Positions 17,821 through 30,125 of a DNA stretch of 64,000 nt are shown one piece after another. Each line of letters starts with the position of its first letter. The stretch's first letter is position 1. A program made the translations under genes and the position numbers. The notes beneath the pieces were generated by a model. That model was given only the letters and a program-made list of their open reading frames with translations, was not told the origin of the DNA and searched no databases. Where the stretch lies: assembly GCF_030848565.1 (NCBI RefSeq), contig NZ_JAVDDV010000013.1:16805-80804 (forward strand), given 5' to 3'. Source of the stretch: Natronolimnohabitans sp. A-GB9 (GTDB lineage: Archaea > Halobacteriota > Halobacteria > Halobacteriales > Natrialbaceae).

Positions 17821-18768
17821 ATGCCAACCGAGACGGCCGAGCGAATCGTCGAGCGCGCACTCGAGGTCGGGGTCCGGTCGTGTCACCGACCGCGATCGGG
17901 GTCGGTCGCCGAGACGGTCGTCTGTCGGCTCACAGCGACCGACGGGAACGGCGATGGGAACGCAGCGGTCGGCGACCGCGTCGTCTGCAAACGCGGCGGT
18001 GCGAGCGTCTGGACCGGCGACGTCGTCGAGCCGCTCGTCTGTGACCTGGTCGGCCGGACGACCGACGTGCCCGTCCCGCGCGTGCTCGCGACGGGCACGC
18101 TCGAGGACGGGGCCGAACTCGAGCGGTGGGCCGTCTACGAGCACCGACCGGGAACGAATCCCCGGCGTCGATACGTCGACCTCGAGTCTCCGGTTCGGCG
18201 ACGGCTGGTCGCTGACGCCGGCACGCTGCTCGGGCGGTTGCACGACACCGCGAAACTCGCGTTCGACCGCGTCGGCGGCCTAGCTCGTCGGACCGATGGC
18301 TCTGGGCTCGTCCTCTGTGACCCGGACGGCTGGCACGCCGTCGATCCTGGCCCCGTCCTCGAGCGACTCTCGGTCCCACTGGCCGGCGACGACGGCTGTC
18401 GGCCGGTACTGACTCACGGCGACTACCAACCCGGTAACCTACTGGTGGACGAAAGCGGCGCAATTACCGCCGTCCTCGATTGGGGCAACGCTCACGTCAC
18501 CCACGCCGAATACGCGCTCGCTCGAGCCGAAGTTCGGTTCGTCGACGTCTACGCGGGCCGGCTTCCGCGAGCTGAGTGCCGGCGGCTTCGACACACGTTT
18601 CGACGTGCCTACGCGAGTTACACGTCCCTCGGGTCCGGGTACGACCGGCGAGCGCCGGTGTACAAGCTGCTGTGGGCTGGCCAGTCGACGGCGAACTACC
18701 TGCAGATCGTCCGTCGGGCACGCGGGCGCCGACAGCTCCGCCGGCAGCTGTGTCGCGTCCTCGAGTAA
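17821..18768 (+). CDS. APH-fold phosphotransferase (aminoglycoside/choline-kinase-like)
   Basis: A 315-residue kinase-fold protein. The catalytic loop LTHGDYQPGNLLVDES (~199-214, HxDxxxxN) and the DFG-equivalent AVLDWGNAHV (~218-227) are clear. N-terminal ATP-binding features are weaker (VVCKRGGASVW, then an acidic helix). Haloarchaeal genomes carry many such proteins acting on unknown small molecules; there is no reason to call it a resistance gene. It starts at ATGCCAACC, close to a plausible promoter region shared with the FkbM gene. Confidence 0.83.
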   Translation: MPTETAERIVERALEVGVRSCHRPRSGSVAETVVCRLTATDGNGDGNAAVGDRVVCKRGGASVWTGDVVEPLVCDLVGRTTDVPVPRVLATGTLEDGAELERWAVYEHRPGTNPRRRYVDLESPVRRRLVADAGTLLGRLHDTAKLAFDRVGGLARRTDGSGLVLCDPDGWHAVDPGPVLERLSVPLAGDDGCRPVLTHGDYQPGNLLVDESGAITAVLDWGNAHVTHAEYALARAEVRFVDVYAGRLPRAECRRLRHTFRRAYASYTSLGSGYDRRAPVYKLLWAGQSTANYLQIVRRARGRRQLRRQLCRVLE

Positions 18769-18850
18769 TCACGCGCGAAACGGATGTACGGATGGGCGGT
18801 GGTCGACGATAGACGGCGGGTTTATCCGGGAGCTGACCGAATAGTCAGGC

Positions 18851-19888
18851 ATGACCGGCGACAGCGGCGATCGCGACTGGCCGTCCGACGCGGACACCGA
18901 ACGCGACGATGGGTCCGACGCCGACCGTTCCGAAGGGTACGGCGTCGCCCGCGACCGCGACGACGACTCGCAGTCCGCCGATCGTCCGACGGTCGATCTG
19001 CAGGACGATCGCGGGAGGACGGCGACGGATCCACATCGGGATCCAGGGCCCGGTGGCGACGGCGATCCGACGGGGTCGCCGACGCCGGATCAGGGAACGA
19101 CCCGTATCTGGACCGCGCTTATGGCCGCGCTCGCAGTAATCTCGCTCGGATCGGCCGGCACGATCGTCGTCGCCCACGACGTCCCGATGGCGAGTGCCGG
19201 TGCGGTCGTGCTCGCGTTTGGCTTCGGTGCGATCGCCATCGCCGGACGGACGGGAGCGCCGGCCGTGTTCGGTTATCTCGACGACGCGTGGGCCGAGCAC
19301 CGACTCTACGTCTGGTTCTCGGCCGGATTGTTCGGCGTCGGGATCGCGTTCGGCGCACTGCTCTATGCCGCCGGTATCGACCTGAGCGAACTGTTCCTCG
19401 AGCTCATCCAGGAGGAGTTCGGTGAGGACGAACTGCCCGGTAACGGCGGCGAGCTCGCCGACGAGGCGCAGTTCGAGGTCACGGCATCGTTTTTCATTCT
19501 CAACAACACACCGCCGTTTCTGGCCGCGATCGCCGGGGCGTTGACACTGGGGCTCGTGACGGTCGTCATTATGCTGTTCAACGGTGTGATCGTGGGGAAC
19601 GTCGCGGCGGTTACCGGCGCGGAGGCCGGCTACGGCGTCGTCATCGCGCTGCTTGCCCCACACGGGATCTTCGAACTGCCCGCGCTGTTTATCGCCGCCG
19701 GGGTCGGGTTCCGGTTCCTCCACCGGGTTGGTCAACGCCTCGCTGGGACGCGAAACGCGTTGTTCACCACGGCATATCTCCTGCGAACGACGGCGTTCGT
19801 CGTCTTCGGCTGGCTGCTCCTCGTACTGGCCGCGTTCGTCGAAGCCTACGTCACCTTCCTCATCGCCGAGACGCTCTTTGCCGTGTGA
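18851..19888 (+). CDS. SpoIIM/DUF95-family membrane protein
   Basis: A 345-residue protein. An unusually long, hydrophilic and very acidic N-terminal region (~1-95, Asp/Arg-rich) is followed by seven or so hydrophobic helices. The DUF95/SpoIIM core is visible at FFILNNTPPFLAA ... MLFNGVIVGNV ... LAPHGIFELPALFIAAGVGF, where N, G and HG-E residues are family-conserved. In Bacillus SpoIIM acts in engulfment; archaeal members have no defined function. The polar N-terminal extension is atypical. Followed by a palindromic element and the convergent copA. Confidence 0.82.
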   Translation: MTGDSGDRDWPSDADTERDDGSDADRSEGYGVARDRDDDSQSADRPTVDLQDDRGRTATDPHRDPGPGGDGDPTGSPTPDQGTTRIWTALMAALAVISLGSAGTIVVAHDVPMASAGAVVLAFGFGAIAIAGRTGAPAVFGYLDDAWAEHRLYVWFSAGLFGVGIAFGALLYAAGIDLSELFLELIQEEFGEDELPGNGGELADEAQFEVTASFFILNNTPPFLAAIAGALTLGLVTVVIMLFNGVIVGNVAAVTGAEAGYGVVIALLAPHGIFELPALFIAAGVGFRFLHRVGQRLAGTRNALFTTAYLLRTTAFVVFGWLLLVLAAFVEAYVTFLIAETLFAV

Positions 19889-19982
19889 ACTCGAGTGCAC
19901 CCCTTCGAACCGCTCCCTGCGATGAACGCGCCGACGATCGAATTCGCGCGAAAACGAGAGTCGGGACGTCGACCGACGTCTT

Positions 19983-20024
19983 ACTGACTGCTGTCCGGAA
20001 TACGACGCCGGTCCGACAGCATTA
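19983..20024. repeat. Short palindromic element between convergent genes
   Basis: The 42-bp unit has arms TGCTGTCCGG and CCGGTCCGACAGCA, related to the ATACTGTCGGACAGCA ends of the larger elements. It reaches the stop codon of copA and could work as a two-way terminator. Confidence 0.6.
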
Positions 20025-22625
20025 GCCCCGGAGCCACTCGAGGGGTTTCGTCACGGCCAGCCGGTAGTCCTCGTGGGGGTCGTACTTCGCGAACGAGAGG
20101 CTGTTTGCCATCACGCTCACGCTCGAGGCGGCCATCGCCAGCCCCGCGAGCGCGGGGTTGAGCAGGCCAAGCGATGCGATCGGGATCAGCGTCGTGTTGT
20201 AGACGAAGGCCCAGAAGAGGTTCTGGCGCACCTTCGAGATGGTCGCCTCCGAGATCCGAACCGCTTTCAGGACGTCGGCAGGATCGTCACGCATTAGCGT
20301 CACGTCGGCGCTCTCGATTGCGACGTCGGTACCCGAGCCGATAGCGACGCCGACCTGTGCCGTGGTGAGAGCGGGCGCGTCGTTGACGCCGTCACCGACC
20401 ATCATCACCTTCGATCCGTCCGTCTGTAGGGCCTGGACGTGGTCTGCCTTGTCCTCCGGGAGGACTTCCGCGCGGACGTTGTCGGGATCGATCCCGACGG
20501 CCTCGGCGACGGCCGTCGCCGTACGCTCGTTGTCGCCGGTGAGCATCACGACCTCCGTCCCGCGTTCGCGGAGCGCAGCGACGGTCTCTTTCGCGCTCTC
20601 GCGGACCTCGTCGGCTACCGCGAGTACGCCGCAGAGATCGCCGTCGACGGCGACCGGCATCGCCGTTTTCCCCTCGCGCTCGAGGCGGGTCAGCGTCTCC
20701 TCGGCCGGCTGGGTGTCGATTCCCTCGTCCTCGAGCAGTTTCCGACGTCCGATCAGGACGGTTCCACGGTCGGTCTCGGCGCGGATGCCGTGACCGGGGA
20801 CGTTCTCGAACTCGCTGACCTCGCCGAGGTCGACGCCGCGTTCGTCGGCGCCGTCGACGATCGCCTGTGCGATCGGGTGTTCCGAACCCGATTCGGCGGT
20901 CGCGGCCGCACCGAGGACGAACGACTCGAGGTCTTCGCTCCGGTCGACGACCAATCCACCGTCCGGCATCGTCCGCTCGCCGACGAGTTCGACGTCCGTC
21001 AGGACCATCTCGCCGTGGGTCAGCGTCCCCGTCTTGTCGAAGACGATCGTATCGATTCCGCGGACCTGCTCTAAGACGTCGCCGCCCTTGAAGAGAACGC
21101 CGTTGGTCGCCGACAGCGTCGAGCCGACCATCGTCGCCGCGGGCGTCGCCAGTCCCAGCGCACAGGGACAGGCGATCAGCAGCGCCGAGGCCAACACGAC
21201 GACGGCGAACTCGAGGATGGGAACACCACCGACGACCGGACCGCCACCGACGGGCTCGAGTACTGGGATCCAGGAGCCGACCGTCGACGAGACGGCGTAG
21301 AGTTGATCGGGGAACAGGAACCAGAGGATCGACCAGAAGACGGCGTTTACGATCACCGCGGGGACGAAGTACGCGCTGACTTTGTCGACCAGCCGCTGGA
21401 TCTCGGGCTGGCGTGACTGGGCCTCTTTGACCCGGTCGACGATCTGTTGAATGGCCGTCTCGGAGCCGACCTTCGTCGCCTCCACCAGCAACACCCCGTT
21501 CTCGTTGATCGTCGAGCCGACGACCTCGTCGCCCTCGCCTTTCTCGACGGGGACCGATTCGCCGGTCAGCATCGATTCGTCGACCGCACTCTGCCCGTCG
21601 CGGACCACGCCGTCGGTCGGGATCTTCTCACCCGGTCGAACCTTCATCACGTCGCCGGGTTCGACCGCCTCGAGGGGGACCTGTTTTTCCTCGCCGTCGA
21701 CGACGATCGTGGCCTCGTCGGCTTCCATCTGCAGGAGTTCCCGCAGGGCGTCGCCCGCTCGGGCCTTCGACCGCACCTCGAGCCAGTTGCCCAGCGTGAT
21801 AAACCAGAGGATGAAGGCGACGGCCTCGAAGTAGAAGCCGCCGGTGATGACGTCGACGAGGACGGCCGTACTGTAGACGTAGCCCGCGGCGGTCCCGACG
21901 GCCACGAGCGTGTCCATGTTCGCGGTGCGGTTGTGTGAGAACGCCCGATAGGCACCGACGATAAACTCCTTGCCCAGCGTGGCCATCAACACCGTCGCGA
22001 GGACGAACTCGAGCCAGCCCGGCGGGTGTGCGATCGCCGCCGGAATCGGCGACGCGACGCCGGCGAGGCCGAACAGCATCTCGAACATCATCGGCACGAA
22101 CGGCAGCGTCAGGAGGCCGCCGCCGATCACCAGCCGGCGCTGGCGCCGCAGTTCTTTCTCGACGGCGCGCTCGCGCTGGCTCGCGCCCTGGGTTTGCTCG
22201 ACCTCTTCGCGGACGGGGTCGTAGCCGGCGTCCTCGATTGCCGCGTGGACCTCGGCCAGCGAGACGTCACTGGGGTTGTACTCGACGCGTGCTTCGTCGG
22301 ACGCGAAGTTGACGTCCGCCCGCACGACGCCCGGCAGGTCACAGACGGCGTCGGCGACGGCCTCGGAACACGTCGAACACGACATTCCCAGTACCGTGAT
22401 CGTCTCCGTCTCCGAGACTGCCTCGTAGCCGGCGTCGTCGATGGCGTCGTAGATGTCGGCCAGCGAGACCGTTTCGGGATCGTACTCGACTGTCCCCTCG
22501 TCGGTCGCGTAGTTTGCACTCGCCGACTCGACACCCTCGAGTGAAGCGGCCGCATCCTCGACGGACCCCGAGCACGTCGAACACGACATGCCCGTGATCT
22601 CGAGGTGCGCTCGTCTCGTGCTCAT
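20022..22625 (-). CDS. copA: Copper-exporting P1B-type ATPase CopA
   Basis: An 867-residue P1B-1 ATPase pumping Cu(I) out of the cytoplasm. Two N-terminal HMA domains each have the GMSCSTCS metal site (~11-19 and ~80-88). About eight transmembrane helices follow, with CPC in [16 protein letters not shown]. The TGES actuator loop, phosphorylation site [20 protein letters not shown] nucleotide-site motif, [10 protein letters not shown] hinge, and the distal YN and MxxSS helices ([13 protein letters not shown]) are all intact. The gene is divergent from a small membrane protein and a CopB-type ATPase. A perfect inverted repeat lies about 65 bp upstream of its start. Confidence 0.95.
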   Translation of the reverse strand: MSTRRAHLEITGMSCSTCSGSVEDAAASLEGVESASANYATDEGTVEYDPETVSLADIYDAIDDAGYEAVSETETITVLGMSCSTCSEAVADAVCDLPGVVRADVNFASDEARVEYNPSDVSLAEVHAAIEDAGYDPVREEVEQTQGASQRERAVEKELRRQRRLVIGGGLLTLPFVPMMFEMLFGLAGVASPIPAAIAHPPGWLEFVLATVLMATLGKEFIVGAYRAFSHNRTANMDTLVAVGTAAGYVYSTAVLVDVITGGFYFEAVAFILWFITLGNWLEVRSKARAGDALRELLQMEADEATIVVDGEEKQVPLEAVEPGDVMKVRPGEKIPTDGVVRDGQSAVDESMLTGESVPVEKGEGDEVVGSTINENGVLLVEATKVGSETAIQQIVDRVKEAQSRQPEIQRLVDKVSAYFVPAVIVNAVFWSILWFLFPDQLYAVSSTVGSWIPVLEPVGGGPVVGGVPILEFAVVVLASALLIACPCALGLATPAATMVGSTLSATNGVLFKGGDVLEQVRGIDTIVFDKTGTLTHGEMVLTDVELVGERTMPDGGLVVDRSEDLESFVLGAAATAESGSEHPIAQAIVDGADERGVDLGEVSEFENVPGHGIRAETDRGTVLIGRRKLLEDEGIDTQPAEETLTRLEREGKTAMPVAVDGDLCGVLAVADEVRESAKETVAALRERGTEVVMLTGDNERTATAVAEAVGIDPDNVRAEVLPEDKADHVQALQTDGSKVMMVGDGVNDAPALTTAQVGVAIGSGTDVAIESADVTLMRDDPADVLKAVRISEATISKVRQNLFWAFVYNTTLIPIASLGLLNPALAGLAMAASSVSVMANSLSFAKYDPHEDYRLAVTKPLEWLRG

Positions 22626-22689
22626 ATGGGTGTCTAGGGGATACCCATTGAAGCGGATTGTGCCTTCGAAACGTAGAATATCTGTAGCG

Positions 22690-22712
22690 CACAGTTTGGA
22701 AAATAAACTGTG
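22690..22712. promoter_or_regulatory. Candidate metalloregulator operator upstream of copA
   Basis: Perfect 8-bp arms CACAGTTT / AAACTGTG around GGAAAAT, in the AT-rich divergent promoter space between copA and the small membrane gene. No other perfect dyad of this strength is seen there. No metalloregulator gene is adjacent, so the binding protein is unknown. Confidence 0.5.
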
Positions 22713-22814
22713 GTAGTGAATAGCATGTGTTTTCCAGCGTCAAACGGGGGATCGACTACGGACTCGTGGCTGCCGGCATGGGTTACTTACCCTCGGTCCA
22801 TGTTAGCTATCGTG

Positions 22815-23057
22815 ATGGCCGAGCACACCTCTCCCTGGAGTGCGACGCTGCTCGTCGGCCTCGTACTCGGAAGCGTCTCGATACTCCTTCCGGCACTCGT
22901 GGTGGCTTTCGGCATGCCGATCACCGGCGGCGACTACGTCGAGATCGGACTCCCGGACGCGGCGTTCCCGTGGATGTACTACTGGATCGCCACGGTCGGT
23001 CTGGTTCTCGGTGCCGTCGCCGTTCTCTCCGGTGGCCTCTGGCGGCTGTCGGAATGA
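22815..23057 (+). CDS. Small two-helix membrane protein in copper island
   Basis: An 80-residue protein starting MAEHTSPWSATLL, with an alternative ATG five codons earlier. Two hydrophobic helices (~8-30 and ~50-74) are separated by a short acidic loop (GGDYVEIGLPD). No cysteine or CxxC, so direct metal binding is not evident, though the first residues contain one His and one Met. It lies between the copA and copB-type genes, on the copB strand, 237 bp before it. Function unknown. Confidence 0.65.
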   Translation: MAEHTSPWSATLLVGLVLGSVSILLPALVVAFGMPITGGDYVEIGLPDAAFPWMYYWIATVGLVLGAVAVLSGGLWRLSE

Positions 23058-23294
23058 CGATCCGGCCCTCACCGTCGGACCGCGGCGCTCGAGCGACGGC
23101 TCTACGGCCAGGGCGTACGCGGCGAAACGATCGAGGCCGTCTCTTTGACGCCGAACGTGTCTGCTGGAAGGTCACGGACTGTGAGTACTATGTCGCTTCG
23201 GCAGGGAGTAATCGTCTATGGCACCGGACGACACGCTGGAGGACACGACGCTATCGATCGTGGGAGCAGCGCTACTCGAGGGAGGAGGTGGCTG

Positions 23295-25559
23295 ATGAGC
23301 GAATCGACACACGACCACGACGCCCACAGGGACTCCGACCGCGGCGAGAAGCCGACCGACAGCTACTGTTCGTGTTGTCGCGTCTGTGACTGTTACCGGG
23401 ACGAGCCCGGCCCCGGCGAGAAACCCGACGAGCCACACGAGGCGGGCGCCGCCCACGACGGGGAGGGCGACGGTGCACACGTCGACCACTCGGGCCACGA
23501 GAAGCTGTTCCGGAAGCGGTTTTTCGTCTGTCTGTTCCTCTCCGTTCCGGTGTTGTACTACAGTCCGATGCTCCAGGAGTGGTTCGGCTACACCGCCGTG
23601 ACGTTCCCAGGAAGCGAGTTCGTCGGTCCCGTCCTCGGCGTCGTCGTCTTCGCCTACGGTGGGGTCCCCTTCCTCCGGATGGGCGTCGTCGAGGCGCGCA
23701 ACCGCGAACCGGGAATGATGTTGCTGATCTCGCTGGCGATCACCGTCGCGTTCGTCTACAGTCTGGCGGCGGTGGGTTTGGGTATCGGCGAGCCGTTCTT
23801 CTGGGAGCTCGTGACGCTGATCGTCATCTTCCTGCTTGGCCACTGGATCGAAATGCGATCGGTTCGCCGCGCTTCGGGTGCGCTCGACGAACTCGCCGAA
23901 CTGATGCCCGACACCGCCGAGCGCGTGATCGAGGACGATGGGTCAGGATCCGCGTCGGAGCACCACGCCGACGGTGAGACCGAGGAGGTTCCCGTCGACG
24001 ACCTCGAGGACGGTGACCTCGTGTTGGTTCGGCCGGGTTCGAACATCCCAGCCGACGGCGTCGTCGAGGACGGCGAATCGAACGTCAACGAGTCGATGGT
24101 CACCGGCGAGTCGAAACCGGTCACAAAGGAGCCGGGAGACGAGGTCATCGGCGGGACGACGAACCGCGACGGCAGCCTTCGGGTTCGGATTTCGGCGACC
24201 GGCGAGGAGACGACGCTGTCGGGAATCATGCGACTGGTCGAAGCGGCCCAGGAGAGTCGCTCGCGGACGCAGGTGCTTGCCGATCGAGCCGCGGGCTGGC
24301 TGTTCTACGCGGCGATTTCTGTCGCGGCAGTGACTGCCGTCGCCTGGACCGTCGCCGTCGGCTTTGGCCTGCCAGTGGTCGAGCGCGTCGTTACCGTCCT
24401 CGTCATCGCCTGTCCGCACGCCCTCGGACTCGCCGTCCCCCTGGTCGTCGCGATCAACACCTCGATGGCCGCCCGGAACGGAATGCTCGTACGCGACCGG
24501 ATCGCCATGGAGCAGGCCCGCGAACTCGATACGGTCGTCTTCGACAAGACGGGGACGCTCACCGAAGGCGAACAAGGCGTCGTCGAGGTCAGTGCCGTCG
24601 GCGACTGGGACGAAGACGACGTCCTGGCGCTTGCAGCCGCCGCCGAAGGCGACTCCGAGCACATGATCGCACAGGCCATCCGCGAGACAGCCGCCGACCG
24701 CGACCTTTCGGTGCCCGAGGTCCGCGGCTTCGAGGCTCTCGAGGGACGGGGCGTCCGCGCGACGATCGAACGCGACGCCGTGCCGGCCGTGGTCGGGGTC
24801 GAAGACGACGCCGTCGACTCGAGTCACGCGGCCGACCGTGACGACCACAGCGTCTCCGTCGGTGGCCCGAACCTGCTTCGCCACCTCGAGATCGATCCCG
24901 GAGCCGACTTCGAGGCCTTCGCCGAGGCGGCCGGTGAGCGCGGTGAGGGCGTCGTCTACGTGCTCCACGACGAGGAGATCGTCGGCGCGATTGCGCTCGC
25001 GGACGTGATCCGCGAGGAGAGTTTCGAGGCGATCGACGCACTCCACGAGATGGGCGTCGAGGTGGCGATGCTGACCGGCGACGACGCGGACGTCGCCCAC
25101 AGCGTCGCCGACGAACTCGGCATCGATACCGTCTTCGCGGAGGTGCTCCCCGAGGACAAAGACGAGAAGATCGTGGAGCTACAGGACCGGGGCAACCTCG
25201 TCGCGATGGTCGGCGACGGCGTCAACGACGCGCCCGCACTGACGCGGTCGGACGTCGGGGTTGCCATCGGCTCGGGCACCGACGTCGCCGTCGAGTCGGC
25301 CGACGTGGTCCTCGTCGAGAACGATCCTCGTGACGTCGCCAGCCTCGTCAAACTCAGCAAGAAGAGTTACCGGAAGATGCAGGAGAACATCGTCTGGGCT
25401 GCGGGGTACAACGTGTTCGCCCTGCCGCTGGCCGCAGGCATCCTCGCACCGATCGGAATCCTGCTCTCGCCGGCCGTCGGTGCCGTGTTGATGTCCGCGA
25501 GTACGGTGATCGTCGCGGTCAACGCACAGTTGCTCCGACGCGCGGCGCTATCGATCTGA
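23295..25559 (+). CDS. copB: CopB-type (CPH) heavy-metal P1B ATPase
   Basis: A 754-residue P1B-3-like ATPase. It lacks an HMA domain but has a His/Asp-rich N-terminus and a cysteine cluster, CSCCRVCDC, at about 24-32. The transmembrane metal site is CPH ([14 protein letters not shown]), which marks the CopB/copper-silver group. TGES (~260), [12 protein letters not shown] and [10 protein letters not shown] are intact. The nucleotide-site motif reads SEHMIAQAI, with Met in place of the usual Pro of SEHP. The start follows a strong ribosome-binding sequence GGAGGAGGTG at 23281-23290. The specific ion is unproven. Confidence 0.9.
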   Translation: MSESTHDHDAHRDSDRGEKPTDSYCSCCRVCDCYRDEPGPGEKPDEPHEAGAAHDGEGDGAHVDHSGHEKLFRKRFFVCLFLSVPVLYYSPMLQEWFGYTAVTFPGSEFVGPVLGVVVFAYGGVPFLRMGVVEARNREPGMMLLISLAITVAFVYSLAAVGLGIGEPFFWELVTLIVIFLLGHWIEMRSVRRASGALDELAELMPDTAERVIEDDGSGSASEHHADGETEEVPVDDLEDGDLVLVRPGSNIPADGVVEDGESNVNESMVTGESKPVTKEPGDEVIGGTTNRDGSLRVRISATGEETTLSGIMRLVEAAQESRSRTQVLADRAAGWLFYAAISVAAVTAVAWTVAVGFGLPVVERVVTVLVIACPHALGLAVPLVVAINTSMAARNGMLVRDRIAMEQARELDTVVFDKTGTLTEGEQGVVEVSAVGDWDEDDVLALAAAAEGDSEHMIAQAIRETAADRDLSVPEVRGFEALEGRGVRATIERDAVPAVVGVEDDAVDSSHAADRDDHSVSVGGPNLLRHLEIDPGADFEAFAEAAGERGEGVVYVLHDEEIVGAIALADVIREESFEAIDALHEMGVEVAMLTGDDADVAHSVADELGIDTVFAEVLPEDKDEKIVELQDRGNLVAMVGDGVNDAPALTRSDVGVAIGSGTDVAVESADVVLVENDPRDVASLVKLSKKSYRKMQENIVWAAGYNVFALPLAAGILAPIGILLSPAVGAVLMSASTVIVAVNAQLLRRAALSI

Positions 25560-25617
25560 CCGTAGGACCACGAACGGCCGGCTCGTGGCTGTGTCGGCGC
25601 TGACAAAGCGATCCGTC

Positions 25618-27588
<1,971 letters not shown>

Positions 27589-27712
27589 AGATCGAAGCCT
27601 ACGATGTCGGCCTACGTGAGTATTGTGCCTATAGTGACCACTTCACATACTAACGCATGGAAGTCTGCCGCGATGAAAAGACAGTTCCCCACTGATCACC
27701 AATCGGCCGGTA

Positions 27713-28567
27713 ATGCGAATCGCCGTTCCTAACAAGGGCCGCCTGCACGAGCCGACGATCGACCTCCTAGAGCGGGCGGGACTCCATCTCGAGAACGGTG
27801 CCGACCGGAAGCTCTACGCCGACACCGTCGATCCGGACGTCTCCGTGCTTTTCGCCCGTGCGGCGGACATCCCGGAGTACGTCGCCGACGGCGCGGCCGA
27901 CCTGGGAATCACCGGCTACGACCAGGTGTGTGAAGCCGGCGTCGACGACGTTACCGACCTGCTGGACCTCGAGTTCGGGCGCTGTCGTCTCGTCCTCGCG
28001 GCGCCCGAGGACGGCGACATCGACGGCGTCGACGACCTGGCCGGCGGCACCGTCGCCACGGAGTTCCCGAACATCACGCGTAATTTCTTCGCCGAAACGG
28101 ACGTCGACCCCGACATCGTCGAGGTCTCGGGCGCGACGGAGCTGACACCCCACGTCGAGATGGCCGACGCCATCGTCGACATCACGAGCACCGGCACGAC
28201 GCTGAAGATGAACCGCTTGGCCGTCGTCGAAGAAGTGCTCTCGAGTTCGGTCCGCCTGTTCGGCCGGGAGGACGTCCTCGACGAGCCCAAAGTCGACGAG
28301 GTCCGGACCGCGCTCGCCTCGGTCAAACAGGCCGAGGGCAAGCGCTATCTGATGATGAACGTCCCCGAGGAGCGACTCGAGGCCGTCCGCGACGTTATCC
28401 CCGGGATGGGCGGCCCGACGGTGATGGACATCGCTGGCGACGACGACGGCAAGGTCGCCGTCCACGCCGTCGTCGACGAGCGAGACGTCTTCGAGACGAT
28501 CACCGACGTCAAAAACGCCGGCGCGAGCGACATTCTGGTGACCGAGATCGAACGGCTGGTCGAGTAG
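27713..28567 (+). CDS. hisG: ATP phosphoribosyltransferase, long form
   Basis: A 284-residue HisG, first step of histidine synthesis (ATP + PRPP). It begins [14 protein letters not shown], the usual HisG N-terminus. [12 protein letters not shown] and [13 protein letters not shown] (PRPP loop) are conserved, and the C-terminal ~75 residues form the ACT-like regulatory domain of the long form ([18 protein letters not shown]). The other his genes in the window (hisB, hisA) are 17-20 kb away, so the pathway is scattered, as is usual in haloarchaea. Confidence 0.95.
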   Translation: MRIAVPNKGRLHEPTIDLLERAGLHLENGADRKLYADTVDPDVSVLFARAADIPEYVADGAADLGITGYDQVCEAGVDDVTDLLDLEFGRCRLVLAAPEDGDIDGVDDLAGGTVATEFPNITRNFFAETDVDPDIVEVSGATELTPHVEMADAIVDITSTGTTLKMNRLAVVEEVLSSSVRLFGREDVLDEPKVDEVRTALASVKQAEGKRYLMMNVPEERLEAVRDVIPGMGGPTVMDIAGDDDGKVAVHAVVDERDVFETITDVKNAGASDILVTEIERLVE

Positions 28568-28591
28568 CCGACCACACCGATCCAGGGCCGA

Positions 28592-29005
28592 TCACTCGCG
28601 TGTGTCGCCGAGAACCGATTCGAACGCCGAGAGCCGCGCCCCGGGCGCGACCAGTCCGTCGTCCCGGTCGTAGGAAAGGAGTCGATAGTTCTCGAGCAGC
28701 GGCAGGTGTGTCTGACACAACGAGACGTGGATCCGCTGGCGGCGGTCGTGCAGCGAGGTGACGGCCGTCGCGTCGTGTTCGACGTCGGCGATCCGCGCGA
28801 CCAGTTGACGGACCGGAATCGGCTCCGCGTCCTCGAGGCCGAGGAGACAGCGCACGATCGCACGACGACGGTCGTTGTCCAGTACGCGACGCACGACGAC
28901 ACGCGGGATGGAGCCATCGATGGAAACGGTCTCCGAAAGCGACTCGATGCTGCCGGGGACGTCATCCTCCAGCCCGGGCGGCAGCCGATCGGTATGGATC
29001 GTCAT
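28592..29005 (-). CDS. Winged-helix-like regulator, DUF7344 type
   Basis: A 137-residue basic-acidic mixed protein. The central ~90 residues look like the haloarchaeal DUF7344 fold: RVVVRRVLDNDRRRAIVRCL, then LVARIADVEHDA and VSLCQTHLPLLENYRLLSYD, the pattern of an HTH followed by a wing. The first ~35 residues are a polar leader. It probably binds DNA; no target is known. A perfect 9-bp dyad 80 bp upstream (29085-29110) is a candidate self-regulatory site. It is convergent with hisG, 24 bp apart. Confidence 0.68.
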   Translation of the reverse strand: MTIHTDRLPPGLEDDVPGSIESLSETVSIDGSIPRVVVRRVLDNDRRRAIVRCLLGLEDAEPIPVRQLVARIADVEHDATAVTSLHDRRQRIHVSLCQTHLPLLENYRLLSYDRDDGLVAPGARLSAFESVLGDTRE

Positions 29006-29334
29006 GGATACCTGACTCTCAGGTCAGCAGTGGGATAAACGGGGTCAGTCGTTCCGATCCTCGAGTGGGATTCAGCCGATTCAAGACCGTTCATTCGGGT
29101 CTGAACGGTCGAAATTCGGTGTAATCGACCGGAAGCGAAGTGCTGAGGGACTCGAGCGACACGGACACATCGGCGTCGAAAACGAACGGAACGGCGGTCG
29201 AAACCGGATACTACTGGCTCGAAGACCTGAAACTCCGGATAACTGATTCGAATCGAGCGAACGCGAGTCGGTGGCGCGGTCGCCGGGAGTGCCGTCGGCT
29301 GTCCGAGCGTCGCGAACGGCGAAAACGGGTGGCG
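29006..29334. other. Intergenic region, 329 bp
   Basis: Between the DUF7344-like gene and the 3' end of tbp. Contains one notable dyad (29085-29110) and otherwise no open frame with haloarchaeal composition. I see nothing else here. Confidence 0.6.
29085..29110. promoter_or_regulatory. Perfect 9-bp inverted repeat upstream of HTH gene
   Basis: Arms GACCGTTCA / TGAACGGTC around TTCGGGTC. It lies 80 bp upstream of the start of the minus-strand HTH gene. An operator or a hairpin are both possible. Confidence 0.45.
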
Positions 29335-29895
29335 TTACTCGAGCAGGCCGAGATCCTCGAGACGGGAGACGATCTTGTCGACGGCGTGTTCGGCGTCCTT
29401 GGGCTTTTTCCCGCCAGTGATGACGAGTTTCCCGGAACCAAAGAGCAAGGCGACGACCTCGGGCTCGTCGAGGCGGTAGACGAGACCGGGGAACTGCTCG
29501 GGTTCGTACTCGATGTTCTCCAGACCGAGACCGATCGCGATCGCGTTCAGGTTGAGGTTCCGGCCGAGGTCGGCGGAGGTGACGATGTTCTGGACGACGA
29601 TCTCGGGGTCCTCGTTGACCTGAATCTGGAGTTCGCGAAGTTTGTCGAAGACGATGCGGAGGCTTTCGTGGACGTCGTCGGTCGATTTGGCGCCGGTACA
29701 GACGATCTTGCCAGATCGGAAGATCAGGGCCGCGGACTTGGGGTTCTGGGTGCGGTAGACGAGGCCGGGGAACTGCTCGGGGTCGTAGTCGGCCCCCTCG
29801 AGGTCCATCGCGACGCTTTGGAGATCGAGTTCCTGCCCGATGCCGGTCGACGCCACCACGTTTTCGATGTTGATGGTGTCCTTGGGATCCGTCAT
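29335..29895 (-). CDS. tbp: TATA-box-binding protein TBP
   Basis: A 186-residue archaeal TBP, the general transcription factor that bends promoter DNA. Two direct saddle repeats are clear: INIENVVASTGIG ... EQFPGLVYR ... ALIFRSGKIVCTGAKS, and IVVQNIVTSADLG ... EQFPGLVYR ... ALLFGSGKLVITGGK. Full length for the family, with acidic surface residues. Start ATG at TDPKDTI. Its own promoter has a strong TATA box (29923-29930). Confidence 0.97.
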   Translation of the reverse strand: MTDPKDTINIENVVASTGIGQELDLQSVAMDLEGADYDPEQFPGLVYRTQNPKSAALIFRSGKIVCTGAKSTDDVHESLRIVFDKLRELQIQVNEDPEIVVQNIVTSADLGRNLNLNAIAIGLGLENIEYEPEQFPGLVYRLDEPEVVALLFGSGKLVITGGKKPKDAEHAVDKIVSRLEDLGLLE

Positions 29896-29922
29896 AAGTC
29901 GCTTAAAAAGACGTATTTAAGG

Positions 29923-29930
29923 TTTATAAA
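29923..29930 (-). promoter_or_regulatory. TATA box of tbp
   Basis: TTTATAAA on the minus strand, about 28-35 bp upstream of the tbp ATG, fitting a short-leader or leaderless transcript. A second AT-rich run (CTTTTTAAG) lies closer to the start. Confidence 0.6.
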
Positions 29931-30011
29931 GGTTAGTGCCGCCACCTGATATATCCGGTATATACGACCCCACCGTGTCGTCGGTAAAGGGGTGATATCA
30001 GGGCGTTCGTC

Positions 30012-30081
30012 CGGTCTGCTGTCCTTCCGGAGTACTGTATCGCCAATCGCCACACGGGGTCGGCGATCGGCGGGACGTGAC
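30012..30081. repeat. Palindromic element between tbp and tRNA methyltransferase
   Basis: Contains CGCCAATCGCC / GGCGATCGGCG around ACACGGGGTC. This is almost the reverse complement of the core of the element at 59865-59948. The left flank GGTCTGCTGTCC is the family end; the right end is poorly kept. Confidence 0.65.
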
Positions 30082-30125
30082 GAAAAGCGGTAGGCTCATG
30101 GCCGCCCCGCGGTGAACCTGGAGGT

